64,000 nucleotides of DNA from Caballeronia sp. SEWSISQ10-4 2 (GCF_030464885.1 NZ_JALPRJ010000039.1:1-64000), one strand, 5' to 3'. Counted from the first letter of the stretch, positions 8,512 through 18,129 are shown. A program made the numbers and translations. The notes: generated by a model not told the origin, from the sequence alone.

Positions 8512-10020
8512 ATGAGCACTAAACGCCAACCATCCCTTCCCGCACCGCGCATGTCCACGGGTGTTACCGGGCTCGACAACATCCTCGGCGGCGGCCTGAC
8601 GCCCAATCGCGTGTACCTCATCGAAGGTTCGCCGGGGGCTGGAAAAACAACTCTTGCCCTGCAATTTTTACTGAAAGGCGCGGAGCTGGGCGAAGCGGGT
8701 TTGTACATCACCTTGTCGGAAACGCGCTCCGAACTGCTTGCGGTCGCCGACTCCCACGGCTGGGATGTCGATGCGTTGTCCATCATCGAGTTGCTCTCCG
8801 ACGAAGGGCTGGACCCCGAGTACGAGCAGTCCATCCTGCACCCGGCGGAAGTGGAGCTTGGCGAGACAGTCGAAAACGTGATGCGCCAGGTCGAGACGCT
8901 CAGGCCCGTGCGCATCGTACTGGACAGCTTGTCCGAACTGCGGTTGCTATCGCAGAACCCGTTGCGTTACCGGCGCCAGATCCTTGCGCTGAAGCGCTAT
9001 TTCGCTACACGCGAATGCACGGTGTACCTGCTCGATGACAACACCTCCGACCCCGGCGACTTGCAGCTTCACAGCATCGCGCATGGCGTGATCAGCCTCG
9101 ACCAGCTGGTCCACGATTACGGCGGCGCGCGCCGGCGCGTGCGCGTGGCAAAAATGCGCGGCATCAAGTTTCGCGAAGGATTCCACGATTTCACGCTGGA
9201 GACGGGCGGTATCGATGTCTATCCGCGCCTGGTTGCCGCCGAACATCACGCGACGTTTTCAAGCGAGCCGGTGTCGACCGGAGCGCATGGCCTTGACGCC
9301 ATGCTCGGCGGAGGCCTGATTCCCGGCACGAACGCGCTGTTGATCGGACCGTCCGGCGTCGGCAAGACCACGACAGTGGTGTGTTGCCTGATAGCGGCGC
9401 TCAAGCGTGGTGAGCGCTGCGTCTACTATCTCTTCGATGAAACGATGGGCACGCTGATGATGCGTTCGAAGTCGCTCGGCATGGATCTCTCGATCTATCT
9501 CGACAACGGTTTGCTGACCTTGCACCAGATCGATCCCGCCGAAATGTCGCCCGGCCAGTTTACGAGCGATGTGCGTCAGGCAGTGGAAGACGAAGGCGCG
9601 ACCTATGTGGCTATCGACAGCCTGAACGCTTATCTCCAGGCCATGCCGGGCGAGCGTTACCTGCTGTTGCAAATGCATGAACTACTCGGATATCTCAACC
9701 AGCGCGGCATCGTGACGATGCTCGTACTCGGGCAGCACGGCATTGTGGGTGAGGTGGAGACGGACATCGACATCAGCTATCTCAGCGACGTGATGATCCT
9801 GTTCCGCTACTTCGAACATCAGGGCGAAGTGCTCACGGCGCTCGCGGCGGTCAAGAGCCGCGGCAGCGCGCACGAGCGCACTATCCGCCAGTTCCGGCTG
9901 GCGCAGGGCGGGCTGGAAGTAAGCGAAGCGCTGCGTGACTTCGACGGTGTTCTCGCCGGCTTGCCGGCGTATCGCGGCGGCTCGACCATGCTGGGAACCC
10001 TCGACGCAAGGGATGGTTAA
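8512..10020 (+). CDS. KaiC-like double RecA-fold ATPase
   Basis: 502 aa, two KaiC domains. Walker A motifs are GSPGAGKTT at 39-47 and GPSGVGKTT at 279-287; Walker B-like strands are RIVLDSLSEL and YVAIDSLNAYL. The paired catalytic glutamates of cyanobacterial KaiC are changed: LSETR in the first domain and FDETM in the second keep only the first Glu. In the second domain the phosphorylation stretch HISTITD of KaiC corresponds to DISYLSD, so the Ser equivalent of S431 is kept (S422) and T432 is a Tyr (Y423). No kaiA or kaiB is nearby. Two bases separate it from the hybrid kinase gene, so they are probably one operon and one signalling pathway; a clock role is not implied. Confidence 0.88.
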   Translation: MSTKRQPSLPAPRMSTGVTGLDNILGGGLTPNRVYLIEGSPGAGKTTLALQFLLKGAELGEAGLYITLSETRSELLAVADSHGWDVDALSIIELLSDEGLDPEYEQSILHPAEVELGETVENVMRQVETLRPVRIVLDSLSELRLLSQNPLRYRRQILALKRYFATRECTVYLLDDNTSDPGDLQLHSIAHGVISLDQLVHDYGGARRRVRVAKMRGIKFREGFHDFTLETGGIDVYPRLVAAEHHATFSSEPVSTGAHGLDAMLGGGLIPGTNALLIGPSGVGKTTTVVCCLIAALKRGERCVYYLFDETMGTLMMRSKSLGMDLSIYLDNGLLTLHQIDPAEMSPGQFTSDVRQAVEDEGATYVAIDSLNAYLQAMPGERYLLLQMHELLGYLNQRGIVTMLVLGQHGIVGEVETDIDISYLSDVMILFRYFEHQGEVLTALAAVKSRGSAHERTIRQFRLAQGGLEVSEALRDFDGVLAGLPAYRGGSTMLGTLDARDG

Positions 10021-10022
10021 AC

Positions 10023-12080
10023 GTGGAGAACCGCGTCCTGATCCTCGCCCCGCGCGGCCGCGACGCGGACGTGGTCGGTGAAGTGCTGAGCAAGGACGGG
10101 CGCAACTGTCTCGCCTGCCTCAACGCCGCGATGCTGAACGCCGAGTTGCGCGGCGGCGCGGGCACGGCGCTGATCGCGGAAGAAGCGCTCTTAGACGACG
10201 ATATGCCGCAGCTCTTCCAGTGGCTCGAGCAGCAGCCGACATGGTCCGATTTTCCGCTGATCCTGCTCGCGACAAAACGCACTGAACGACGCCCGAAACA
10301 CGCGCTCGATCTGCTCGAGCGGCTGGGTAATGTCGTCGTGCTGGAGCGGCCGCTGAATGCCGAGACGTTGCGGCGCGCGGCGTCGTCGGCATTGCGCGCG
10401 AGGTTGCGGCAGTACGAGGCGCGGCGCCAGCTTGCCGAGCGCGTGGAAGCGCAGGAGCGGCTGCATCTGGCGCTTGCGGCGGGCCGCCTGGGATCGTGGG
10501 AGCTAGATGTCGAGACCCGTGAGCTGCGCTCCACCGAGGCGTTTCGCAAGATCTATGGGCACAAGGGGTCGACGCTGGATTATGCGCAGATCGAGCAGCT
10601 GGTGCATCCCGATGACCGCGAGCTGCGCCAGCAGACGCTGGAGCGTTGCATCGATAACAACACGAACCTGACGATCGAATATCGCGTGATCTGGCCGGAC
10701 GGCACGACCCGCTGGGTGGAGTCGCGCGGCCACCCGATGCGCGCATCCGGCAGCGTTGCCGGGACAACGACCACGCGCATCATCGGCGTGTCGCTGGATG
10801 TCACCGATCGTCATGAAGTCAACGAGAAGATCCTCGCGAGCCAGCTGGTGGTCGAGCGGTTGAACGACACGCTGGAAAGCCGCATCGCCGAACGGACGCA
10901 GGAACTGGCGTCGGCGAACGACCGGCTGATGAAGGAGATCCACGAGCGCGCAAAAGTCCAGGCTGTGCTCGTGCAGGCGCAAAAGATGGAAGCGCTCGGG
11001 CAACTGACCGGCGGTATCGCGCATGACTTTAACAATCTGCTGAACGTGATCATGGGCAATGCCGAGCTGATCACGCGCGTGAGCAGCGATGAACGCGTGC
11101 AAACCATGGCCCAGACCGTCAAGCGGGCAACCGAACGCGGCGCGAAGCTCACGGGTCAGTTACTAACGTTTTCACGCAGCAGCAATCTGGACCTGAAGGC
11201 CATCGACGTTATTTCGATGCTGCATGGCATGCGCGACATGCTGACGTTATCGCTGGGAACGGGCATTCATTTCGGCACCCGCTTCGACGTGCAGGAAGCG
11301 TGGACCGACGCCGATGCCAATCAGCTCGAACTGGCCGTGCTGAACCTTGCCATTAACGCTCGCGACGCGATGCCCGAGGGCGGTCTGCTCTCCATTCGCG
11401 TGAGCCAGCGTACTGCACCGGACGAAGCCGTGCCGTCGGGCCAGTACGTGGTGATCGGCGTGAGCGATACGGGCACGGGCATCGCGCCGGAGTTGCTGTC
11501 GCGGGTCTTCGATCCGTTCTTTACGACCAAGCCGGTCGGCAAGGGCACGGGTCTTGGCTTGAGCCAGGTCTACGGCATTGTGCGCCAGGCCGGCGGCACG
11601 GCGCGGATTCACAGCGAACCGGGCAAGGGCACGACCGTCGAGTTGTGGCTGCCGTTACGCGAACGCGTGGCGCCCGAGGCGAAGGTTGTGGAGCCGGGCG
11701 AAGAGCGCTCGGACGGGCACCAGCGCATTCTTGTGATCGAAGACGACGTGGACGTGCGGACCTTTCTCGTCGATTGCCTGAAGATGCTGGGTTATACCGT
11801 CACCGAAGCGTCGCACGGCCGCGCCGGGGTGGAGCGGCTGGACGCCGACAATCCCGACTTGCTGATGGTCGACTTCGCGATGCCCGGCATGAACGGGCTG
11901 GAGGTCATTGCCGAAGTGAAACGCACGCACCCGCGACTGCCTGTGATTCTCGCTACGGGATACGCGGAGGTGGATGTATCGAAGGACCGCGTGGACGGAT
12001 ACGCGGTCCTCAGGAAGCCGTTTCAGATCGGCGATCTCGCGCGCACCGTGAAGGCTGCCTTGATGCGCTCGCATGCTTGA
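10023..12080 (+). CDS. Hybrid sensor histidine kinase with PAS and receiver domains
   Basis: 685 aa from GTG at 10023, two bases after the KaiC-like stop. Residues 1-125 look like a receiver-fold domain that lacks the acceptor Asp. A PAS domain (about 140-260, WPDGTTRWVESRG) and a short coiled coil follow. The dimerisation motif GGIAHDFNNLLN carries H334; the ATPase domain has NLAINARDAMPEGG, GVSDTGTGIAPELL and GKGTGLGLSQVYG. The C-terminal receiver has D617 in LLMVDFAMPGMNG. No membrane span, so a cytoplasmic sensor. The output partner is not encoded here; phosphotransfer may end in its own receiver or an orphan protein. Linkage with the ATPase suggests that protein is input or output. Confidence 0.9.
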   Translation: MENRVLILAPRGRDADVVGEVLSKDGRNCLACLNAAMLNAELRGGAGTALIAEEALLDDDMPQLFQWLEQQPTWSDFPLILLATKRTERRPKHALDLLERLGNVVVLERPLNAETLRRAASSALRARLRQYEARRQLAERVEAQERLHLALAAGRLGSWELDVETRELRSTEAFRKIYGHKGSTLDYAQIEQLVHPDDRELRQQTLERCIDNNTNLTIEYRVIWPDGTTRWVESRGHPMRASGSVAGTTTTRIIGVSLDVTDRHEVNEKILASQLVVERLNDTLESRIAERTQELASANDRLMKEIHERAKVQAVLVQAQKMEALGQLTGGIAHDFNNLLNVIMGNAELITRVSSDERVQTMAQTVKRATERGAKLTGQLLTFSRSSNLDLKAIDVISMLHGMRDMLTLSLGTGIHFGTRFDVQEAWTDADANQLELAVLNLAINARDAMPEGGLLSIRVSQRTAPDEAVPSGQYVVIGVSDTGTGIAPELLSRVFDPFFTTKPVGKGTGLGLSQVYGIVRQAGGTARIHSEPGKGTTVELWLPLRERVAPEAKVVEPGEERSDGHQRILVIEDDVDVRTFLVDCLKMLGYTVTEASHGRAGVERLDADNPDLLMVDFAMPGMNGLEVIAEVKRTHPRLPVILATGYAEVDVSKDRVDGYAVLRKPFQIGDLARTVKAALMRSHA

Positions 12081-12093
12081 AGCAGTGCGGCTC

Positions 12094-13374
12094 TCAGCGC
12101 CGTTGCGAGGTCACGTCCCAGTTGATGTCGACGCATAGCACTTGCAGGCCGCGCGGCGTGTGCGCGGCTATCGACGCCGTCACGCACAAGTGCGCCTCGT
12201 TGATCGACAGATACGGCGCGGTCAGATGCACGCGGTCCGGCGTGCGCAACGCTTCGATGAAATATGGCCGCCGTTCCCAGCTCGCGCCTTCCGAATGCAA
12301 CAGCGGACGGAAACGCTTGGCGCGCTGCGATGCACGCACGACGGGCAACACGTTGTCGCCGATCTGCCGGCCGGATGCATCGAGCAGAAAGCAGCGCGCC
12401 GTTTCGTGAAGCTGCAACAGCGTGCGGGTGGCATCGGCGAGCGTCTCGCCTTCGATCAGACGCGCCGCTGCCGTTTCCAGTGCGCCGACATAGGGCGCGA
12501 GCCGTGCCGACTGCGTGCGTTCACGCGCGGCCACACGTTCGCGCGATGCCGCGGACAGCGCGTCCAGCACGCCTTGCGCGGCTTGCGGTTTCACGGCTTC
12601 CACGCTCGGCCCCGCGAAATACGCGCCCTGCACGAAATCGACGTTGCATTCGAGCGCGATCAGCGCGTCGCGCTCCGTGCTCAGGCCGCCCATCAATACC
12701 AGCTGACCGGACTCGTGCAGCAGCGAAACGAGCCCCGGCAACACCCGTTCGATATGCGAATGTTCGCTCGCCTGTTGCAGGATGCAGCGATCGAGCGTCA
12801 CGATATCCGGGCGCAGATGCCACACACGGTCGATGTTCGAATGCTTCACGCCAAAGCCGTCCAGCGCGATGAGAAAGCCCGACTTGCGCAATGAATCGAT
12901 GATTTCGGCAAAGCGCGTTGTCTCGCCGCCGGCTTGCTCGGGCACTTCGAGCACCACGCGCTGCGGCGGCAGACCGATATTTTTCAGCGATGCCAGCAGG
13001 GCGTCGCCGTAGCTTGTGTCCATCAATGCGGCTGGATGGAGGCTGAGGAACAGCCATTCGTCGTCGCTATCGAAGGAGAAGAAGTTGCCCAGATGCAGCG
13101 ATTCAGCCAGCCGGCCGAGTTCGAGCAGATCGCCGCGCCGCGCTGCCTGCGTGAAGACTTCATGCGATGGAACCTGGCGGCCAGAATCGTCGCGCGCGCG
13201 CAGCGAGGCGTGATAACCAATTGCGCGACGGTGAGACACCGAGAACACCGGCTGGAACACGCTGAACACCGTGTATTCGCCATACAGGACAGTGCGCCGC
13301 GAGCCGTCATCGCCCGCGACGGGACGGGGGGGCTGAAAGCGGGGAGGGTCGAGATCAACCATGCTCATGGTCAT
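12094..13374 (-). CDS. EAL-domain protein with degenerate active site
   Basis: 426 aa, converging on the hybrid kinase gene. Residues about 30-260 have the EAL fold (FQPVFSVSHRRAIGYHASLRA, LFLSLHPAAL, VVLEVPEQ, RPDIVTLDR). The signature E-A-L in the first strand is replaced by H-A-S, and the later DDFGTG-type loop is LDGFGVKHS. Loss of the metal-binding Glu predicts no c-di-GMP hydrolysis; such proteins often act as binding or regulatory proteins. Residues about 280-426 form a cache/PDC-like domain of the kind seen in other EAL proteins. Several in-frame ATGs at the start (13374, 13368, 13362) leave the exact N-terminus open. Confidence 0.85.
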   Translation of the reverse strand: MTMSMVDLDPPRFQPPRPVAGDDGSRRTVLYGEYTVFSVFQPVFSVSHRRAIGYHASLRARDDSGRQVPSHEVFTQAARRGDLLELGRLAESLHLGNFFSFDSDDEWLFLSLHPAALMDTSYGDALLASLKNIGLPPQRVVLEVPEQAGGETTRFAEIIDSLRKSGFLIALDGFGVKHSNIDRVWHLRPDIVTLDRCILQQASEHSHIERVLPGLVSLLHESGQLVLMGGLSTERDALIALECNVDFVQGAYFAGPSVEAVKPQAAQGVLDALSAASRERVAARERTQSARLAPYVGALETAAARLIEGETLADATRTLLQLHETARCFLLDASGRQIGDNVLPVVRASQRAKRFRPLLHSEGASWERRPYFIEALRTPDRVHLTAPYLSINEAHLCVTASIAAHTPRGLQVLCVDINWDVTSQRR

Positions 13375-13640
13375 ATTGGCAGGCGTTCGAACGCGGCTCG
13401 AGTGGGAGTAAACATCGGGAAAGAACTAGTTTACAGGATAGGGCCACTCCGGGAGGAGCAAGAAATATGCGCATTTGTCAGTATTTCGAGATATTCCCGC
13501 CGGAACCGCGCCCGACTGGGGCGGGGCTGCGGGCCCGGCTTTCATCGTCACGAAGCCGCAGCGCCACGTGCACTTCCGTAGTGCAGCGCGCACGGCGTTG
13601 AGACTCGTCACGGGCTGACGTGGACGTTAATGGCGAACCT

Positions 13641-15089
13641 TCAATGCGCTTCCGACGGATCGGTTTTCGTGCTCTTCACGGCTCGAATCTCAGGCGCGAG
13701 TTGCGCGAAGATCCACGCTGATGCAGCCGTAATGATGCCGACACAGAGGAAAGTCGCGTGAAAGGCGGGCAGCGAATTCGTCTCGGTGACACGAGGCAGG
13801 ATGCCGGTGAAAGTCGCGAGTACCGCGCCGGCGATCGTGACGCCCAGACTCATCGAGAGCATCTGCACGAGCGAGAACAAGCTGTTGCCGCTGCTGGCGC
13901 CGCCGGTTCCGAGGTCTTTCAGCGTGAGCGTGTTCATGGCGGTGAACTGGATGGAGTTGACGCCGCCGAAGAATGCCAGTTGCACGAGCCGCAGCCAGAG
14001 GGGCTGATCGGCGCTGGTCAGCGAGAAACTTGCCATCGTGAGCCCGACAAGCACGGTGTTGACCATCAGTACCCTTCGATACCCGCGCTTCATGATCAGG
14101 CTCGTCACGATGCGCTTCGACACCATCCCCGCGGCGGCCACGGGCAGCATCATGAGACCGGCTTCAAACGCCGAATAACCGAGACTGATCTGCAGCAGCA
14201 GCGGCAGCAGATACGGCATCGCGCCGCTGCCGATGCGCGCGAACAGGTTCCCGAGCAAGCCGACGCTGAACGTATGAATCTTGAAGAGATCGAGCGAAAA
14301 GATGGGTTGGGGCACGCGCACGGCGTGCAGCCCGTAGGCGACGAAACACCCGAAGCTCAGCACGAGCAACACCAGCACGATGGCGTGTTGAAGGCCGAGA
14401 TCGGCGAGGCCGTCCAGTGAGATGGTGAGCGCGACCATGCCGACCGCGAGCAGCAGATAACCGGCGAGATCGAAGGGAGCGGTAGCGGGGTTGCGGCTAT
14501 CGGTCATGAAAAGCCGCGTGGCAATACACCCGATCACTCCCACCGGCACGTTGATCAAAAAGATCCAGTGCCACGAGGCGATCTGCACGATCCAGCCGCC
14601 AAGCGTCGGTCCGATAAGCGGCCCGATCAGCCCCGGAATGGCGACAAACGACATGGCGCTGAGATAACGCTCGGCGGGCACCACGCGCAGCAACGAGAGG
14701 CGCCCGACAGGCAGCAGCATGGCGCCCCCCACGCCTTGCACCACGCGATAAATCACGAGCTGCATGAGCGAGTGGGCATTCGCGCAAAGCAACGAGCCGA
14801 TGGTGAAGATCAGGATCGCGCTGAAGAAGACATGGCGCGTGCCGAGTTTGTCGGCGAGCCATCCGGAGAACGGGATGACCGTTGCCATGGTCAGCGAATA
14901 CGCGATCACAACGCCTTGCATGCGCAGCGGCGCTTCGCCGAGGCTTCGGGCCATGGCGGGCAGGGCGGTGTTGACGATGGTCGAATCGAGCGTCTGCATG
15001 AAGAAGCCGGTGGCGACAAGCCACAGCATGATCGTGAGCGCTTGCGGGGAGGGAGTGGGTGTAACGTTTGAGCGGATTGTGTCGGGCAT
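13641..15089 (-). CDS. DHA2-family MFS drug exporter
   Basis: 482 aa from ATG at 15089. The 14 predicted membrane spans and the motif-C region (SLLRVVPAERYLSAMSFVAIPGLIGPLIGPTLGGWI) are typical of the EmrB/QacA branch of proton-driven exporters. The N-terminal TM1 motif LDSTIVNTALPAMARSLG is intact, and motif A appears as GWLADKLGTRHVF. No membrane-fusion or regulator gene is adjacent, so the exported compound cannot be inferred. The upstream 53 codons of open frame lack any homology-like feature and were left out. Confidence 0.9.
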   Translation of the reverse strand: MPDTIRSNVTPTPSPQALTIMLWLVATGFFMQTLDSTIVNTALPAMARSLGEAPLRMQGVVIAYSLTMATVIPFSGWLADKLGTRHVFFSAILIFTIGSLLCANAHSLMQLVIYRVVQGVGGAMLLPVGRLSLLRVVPAERYLSAMSFVAIPGLIGPLIGPTLGGWIVQIASWHWIFLINVPVGVIGCIATRLFMTDSRNPATAPFDLAGYLLLAVGMVALTISLDGLADLGLQHAIVLVLLVLSFGCFVAYGLHAVRVPQPIFSLDLFKIHTFSVGLLGNLFARIGSGAMPYLLPLLLQISLGYSAFEAGLMMLPVAAAGMVSKRIVTSLIMKRGYRRVLMVNTVLVGLTMASFSLTSADQPLWLRLVQLAFFGGVNSIQFTAMNTLTLKDLGTGGASSGNSLFSLVQMLSMSLGVTIAGAVLATFTGILPRVTETNSLPAFHATFLCVGIITAASAWIFAQLAPEIRAVKSTKTDPSEAH

Positions 15090-15265
15090 GAAGGTCGCCG
15101 GCGGGAGGAGTGGGGTGATTTTACGTGGATGTGCCGGCGGCTTGCGCGTCGATATTGGCGGCGGAAACTGATCGCAGCGGCGGCGGTCCATACAATCGGT
15201 GGTGAACCTGCGGATAACGATTGATTCAAGCAGAGCCCGAACAAGCATCGAGAAGGAGCATCGCC

Positions 15266-16648
15266 GTGAAACCTGTCGAAGAACTTTGGCGCCTGGCGCA
15301 AGGAAGCCCTGAGGCGCTTAATCACCTCACGATGACCGGTGATGAACGGCAACTGCCGTCGGTATATCGGGTGAGTGCGTTAGCGGTGGCGAGCGTGGGG
15401 GCGTCGGCGCTGGCGGCGGCCGAGTGTTTCAGGCATCGCACCGGCCGGATGCAGCAAGTCGATCTCGACACCCGGCGCGCCACGATCGCATTTCGCAGCG
15501 AGCGCTATTTGCGCATCGATGCCGACAAGGCGCCCGAGCTGCGCGATCCGCTGATGGGTTTCTACGAGACCCGCGACGGCCGGTGGATCCAGCTTCATAC
15601 GAACTTCAAGCATCATCGCGATGGCGTGATCAAGCTGCTTGGCTGCGCGAACGATCACGCCGGCGTCACCCAGGCCATCCGCAGCTGGAACGGCGCAACG
15701 CTCGACGAGGCGCTCGCCGATGCCGGCCTGTGCGCTGCGCTGATCCGCACGCCGCAGCAATGGGCGCTCTTGCCTCAGGCCCAGGCAATCGCGGAAACGC
15801 CGCTGCTGGAAATCGTAAAACTCGACGATGCCCCGCTGGAACCGATCGGCCAAGGCGACACGCCGCGGCCTTTGTCAAACGTGCGCGTGCTCGAGCTGAG
15901 CCGCATCATCGCCGGTCCGGTGGCCGGGCGCACGCTTGCCCAGCACGGCGCCGATGTCCTCTTGATCAACGGCGCGCACCTGCCGAACATTCCGCCGCTG
16001 GTCATCGACAACGGCCGCGGCAAACGCTCGGCCACGCTCGATCTTCGCGAGGAAAACGGCCGCGACTCACTGCGCGCGCTGTTAAAAGACGCCGATGTAT
16101 TCCTGCAGGGCTATCGCCCCGGCGCACTGGCAGCGCGCGGATTCGGCCCCGAAGAAGTGGCACGCCTGAGCCCGGGTATCGTGTATGTGTCGATATCGGC
16201 CTATGGCCACAAAGGTCCCTGGTCGCAGCGGCGGGGCTTCGACAGCCTGGTGCAATCGGCGAGTGGTATCGCGTGGACCGAGGCGCAGGCGGCGGGAACC
16301 AAGCAACCGCGCCACTTACCTTGCCAGGCACTCGACCACGCCACGGGTTACCTCGCCGCATTCGGCGCGATGATCGCGTTGCAACGCCGCGCCACAGAAG
16401 GCGGAAGCTGGCATGTGCGCGTCGCGCTGGCGCGCACGGGGCACTGGCTGCAATCGATGGGTCTGATCGAGGACGGTCAGCAAGTGCGCGATCCGCAACT
16501 CGACGATGTGCGCGACATGCTGCAAACCATCGACTCGCCGTTCGGTTCGCTGACCTGCACGCAGCCGCCTGAGCAGATGTCGCTTACGCCGCCGTTCTGG
16601 GGCTCGCCGCCGGTGCCTATCGGGGCGGATCAGCCGGTGTGGCGGTGA
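15266..16648 (+). CDS. CaiB/BaiF-type CoA-transferase
   Basis: 460 aa from GTG at 15266, set by the Shine-Dalgarno AGAAGGAG at 15251-15258. The family III CoA-transferase core (LSNVRVLELSRIIAGPVAGRTLAQHGADVLLIN) begins only near residue 205. Residues 1-195 contain the small-domain-like half that usually follows the core, so the halves are ordered differently from formyl-CoA transferase. The active-site Asp is probably in QALDHATGYLAAF. Such enzymes move CoA between carboxylic acids; substrate unknown. The convergent GntR gene 13 bases downstream is a possible regulator of acid metabolism here. Confidence 0.85.
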   Translation: MKPVEELWRLAQGSPEALNHLTMTGDERQLPSVYRVSALAVASVGASALAAAECFRHRTGRMQQVDLDTRRATIAFRSERYLRIDADKAPELRDPLMGFYETRDGRWIQLHTNFKHHRDGVIKLLGCANDHAGVTQAIRSWNGATLDEALADAGLCAALIRTPQQWALLPQAQAIAETPLLEIVKLDDAPLEPIGQGDTPRPLSNVRVLELSRIIAGPVAGRTLAQHGADVLLINGAHLPNIPPLVIDNGRGKRSATLDLREENGRDSLRALLKDADVFLQGYRPGALAARGFGPEEVARLSPGIVYVSISAYGHKGPWSQRRGFDSLVQSASGIAWTEAQAAGTKQPRHLPCQALDHATGYLAAFGAMIALQRRATEGGSWHVRVALARTGHWLQSMGLIEDGQQVRDPQLDDVRDMLQTIDSPFGSLTCTQPPEQMSLTPPFWGSPPVPIGADQPVWR

Positions 16649-16661
16649 CTTCTTGCCCGAT

Positions 16662-17408
16662 TCACTTGCGCAATTCCGCCACGAAATCGTAGTAGTCGTT
16701 GCGGCAATAGGTATCGGTGAGTTCGATCGGGCGCTGGTCGGCCGTATAACCCACACGCGTGATCAGCAGCAGCGCGTCGTGCGGCGCGATGCCCATTTGC
16801 GCCGCGATCTCATCGCTCGCGTTCACTGCGCGGAAATGCTGCAGGGCTCGCACGATGGACAGATTGCGCTGTTCCAGGAAGCTATAAAGCGAATCACCGA
16901 CCGCTTGCGGGTCCGGAATCAGCGCTGCCGGAAAGGTCGAGTTCTCAACGGCCATCACGATGCCATCGGCCGTGCGCAGGCGCCGCAAGCGTGTCACGGC
17001 AGCCGCGGGCGACAACCCGAGTTGAATCACTTCATCGCGATTCGCGGGCTCGATCACGCGGGAGAGCCACTTCGATCCGGGGGTAAAACCGCGTCGACGC
17101 AGCATTTCGCTGAAGCTCGACAGCCGCGAGAGCGGATCTTCATAGCGTGGTGTGATGAATGAACCGGCGCCTTGTGTGCGGCGAATGAGCCCTTGTTCGA
17201 CGAGCAACGCGATTGCTTTGCGCGACGTGATCCGCGATACCCCGAGCGCCTCCGACAACACCCGTTCCGAGGGCAGCGCTTCGCCTGCGGCCCACCGGTT
17301 GTCGTGGATCGCGTTGCCGAGCTTGCGGGCGAGCTGAAGATAAAGCGGGGTGTCACTGTCCGGGTCCGGGCGCAAGTCGCGCCAGCGGTCTTCCGATGTG
17401 GAGTTCAT
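16662..17408 (-). CDS. GntR-family (HutC/UTRA) transcriptional regulator
   Basis: 248 aa. The winged helix-turn-helix is at about residues 20-88 (PLYLQLARKLGNAI, LPSERVLSEALGVSRITSRKAI, RRTQGAGSFI). A UTRA effector-binding domain of the HutC subfamily covers about 105-245, where sugar phosphates, histidine intermediates or similar small acids bind in relatives. The gene is transcribed away from a cluster of three near-tandem repeats at 17464-17525 that sits just upstream of its start and could hold its operator. Target genes cannot be read directly. Confidence 0.9.
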   Translation of the reverse strand: MNSTSEDRWRDLRPDPDSDTPLYLQLARKLGNAIHDNRWAAGEALPSERVLSEALGVSRITSRKAIALLVEQGLIRRTQGAGSFITPRYEDPLSRLSSFSEMLRRRGFTPGSKWLSRVIEPANRDEVIQLGLSPAAAVTRLRRLRTADGIVMAVENSTFPAALIPDPQAVGDSLYSFLEQRNLSIVRALQHFRAVNASDEIAAQMGIAPHDALLLITRVGYTADQRPIELTDTYCRNDYYDFVAELRK

Positions 17409-17463
17409 AGAGCGCAGGAAGTTAGGACCAAGCGCCGATTCTAAGACAAGCAGCGCGACGACG

Positions 17464-17525
17464 GTTTGGATTCGTTCGCGACGACGGTTTGGATTCGTTC
17501 GCGGCGGGGTTTGGATTCGTTCGCG
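17464..17525. repeat. Three copies of a 17-bp motif upstream of gntR
   Basis: GTTTGGATTCGTTCGCG occurs at 17464-17480, 17487-17503 and 17509-17525, all exact and in the same direction, 23 and 22 bases apart (about two helical turns). They occupy the gap between the GntR-family start (17408) and the DinB stop (17548). Confidence 0.9.
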
Positions 17526-17547
17526 CAGGGATATGGCGGCGCGTTGT

Positions 17548-18129
17548 TCAGCCCCGGACAGCCGCTTCGCTCAGGCCCATTTCGGCGAGGTCTGCCGCGC
17601 GCAGTTCTGCATCGATATCACAGAAAAATTCGTCGAGCTGGGGCGGTGCGACCGGTGTTCCGGCAAGCATGGCATGCACTTGCCCACGATGATGGATCTG
17701 ATGCTGGAACACATGTTCGAGCAGCCGCGTACGGGTTTCCTGCTGTTTTGCGCGCGCACGCAGAATAGTCACCTGGCGCGCGAGCGTGTCGTCGGTGAGC
17801 TGAGCGCAGTAATCGATGAGCCGCTGATCCGCGAGCCTTTGCTCGCGCTGCAGCTCGGCGCAGGTCTCGAAGGGTTCTTCCGGATCGAAGAAAGACATGA
17901 TCTCGGGATGGGGCGGCTCGTTGCGCTGCTCGCGTTCGAGCGCATCGATATAAAACCAGTCGACGGTCAGATTGTGATTGAGCGTTGCTTTGATCGAAGG
18001 AAAGAAGCTCGTCCGATGTGCGGCGAAATCCGGCTGGCTCAGCAATGCGCAAGCCTTCAGCAAGCGATGATTCGACCACGCGCTGTTATAGGCCATGCTG
18101 AGAAAATGGCGGGAGAGCAGATTGGACAT
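17548..18129 (-). CDS. DinB-family (DinB/YfiT four-helix) protein
   Basis: 193 aa four-helix-bundle protein. The histidines that bind the metal in this fold are in place: H52 (TLNHNLTVDWFY) and the HQIHHRGQVH stretch at 143-152. Related proteins include DNA-damage-inducible DinB of Bacillus and thiol-dependent metalloenzymes such as mycothiol or bacillithiol transferases; which of these this is cannot be told. Start is the ATG at 18129. It is 180 bases downstream of the MFS gene and separated from it by a terminator, so it is likely its own unit. Confidence 0.85.
   Translation of the reverse strand: MSNLLSRHFLSMAYNSAWSNHRLLKACALLSQPDFAAHRTSFFPSIKATLNHNLTVDWFYIDALEREQRNEPPHPEIMSFFDPEEPFETCAELQREQRLADQRLIDYCAQLTDDTLARQVTILRARAKQQETRTRLLEHVFQHQIHHRGQVHAMLAGTPVAPPQLDEFFCDIDAELRAADLAEMGLSEAAVRG

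Noticed and set aside
15424..16572. 382-codon frame inside the CoA-transferase gene
   Set aside because: Out-of-frame shadow of the coding sequence, with no family features.
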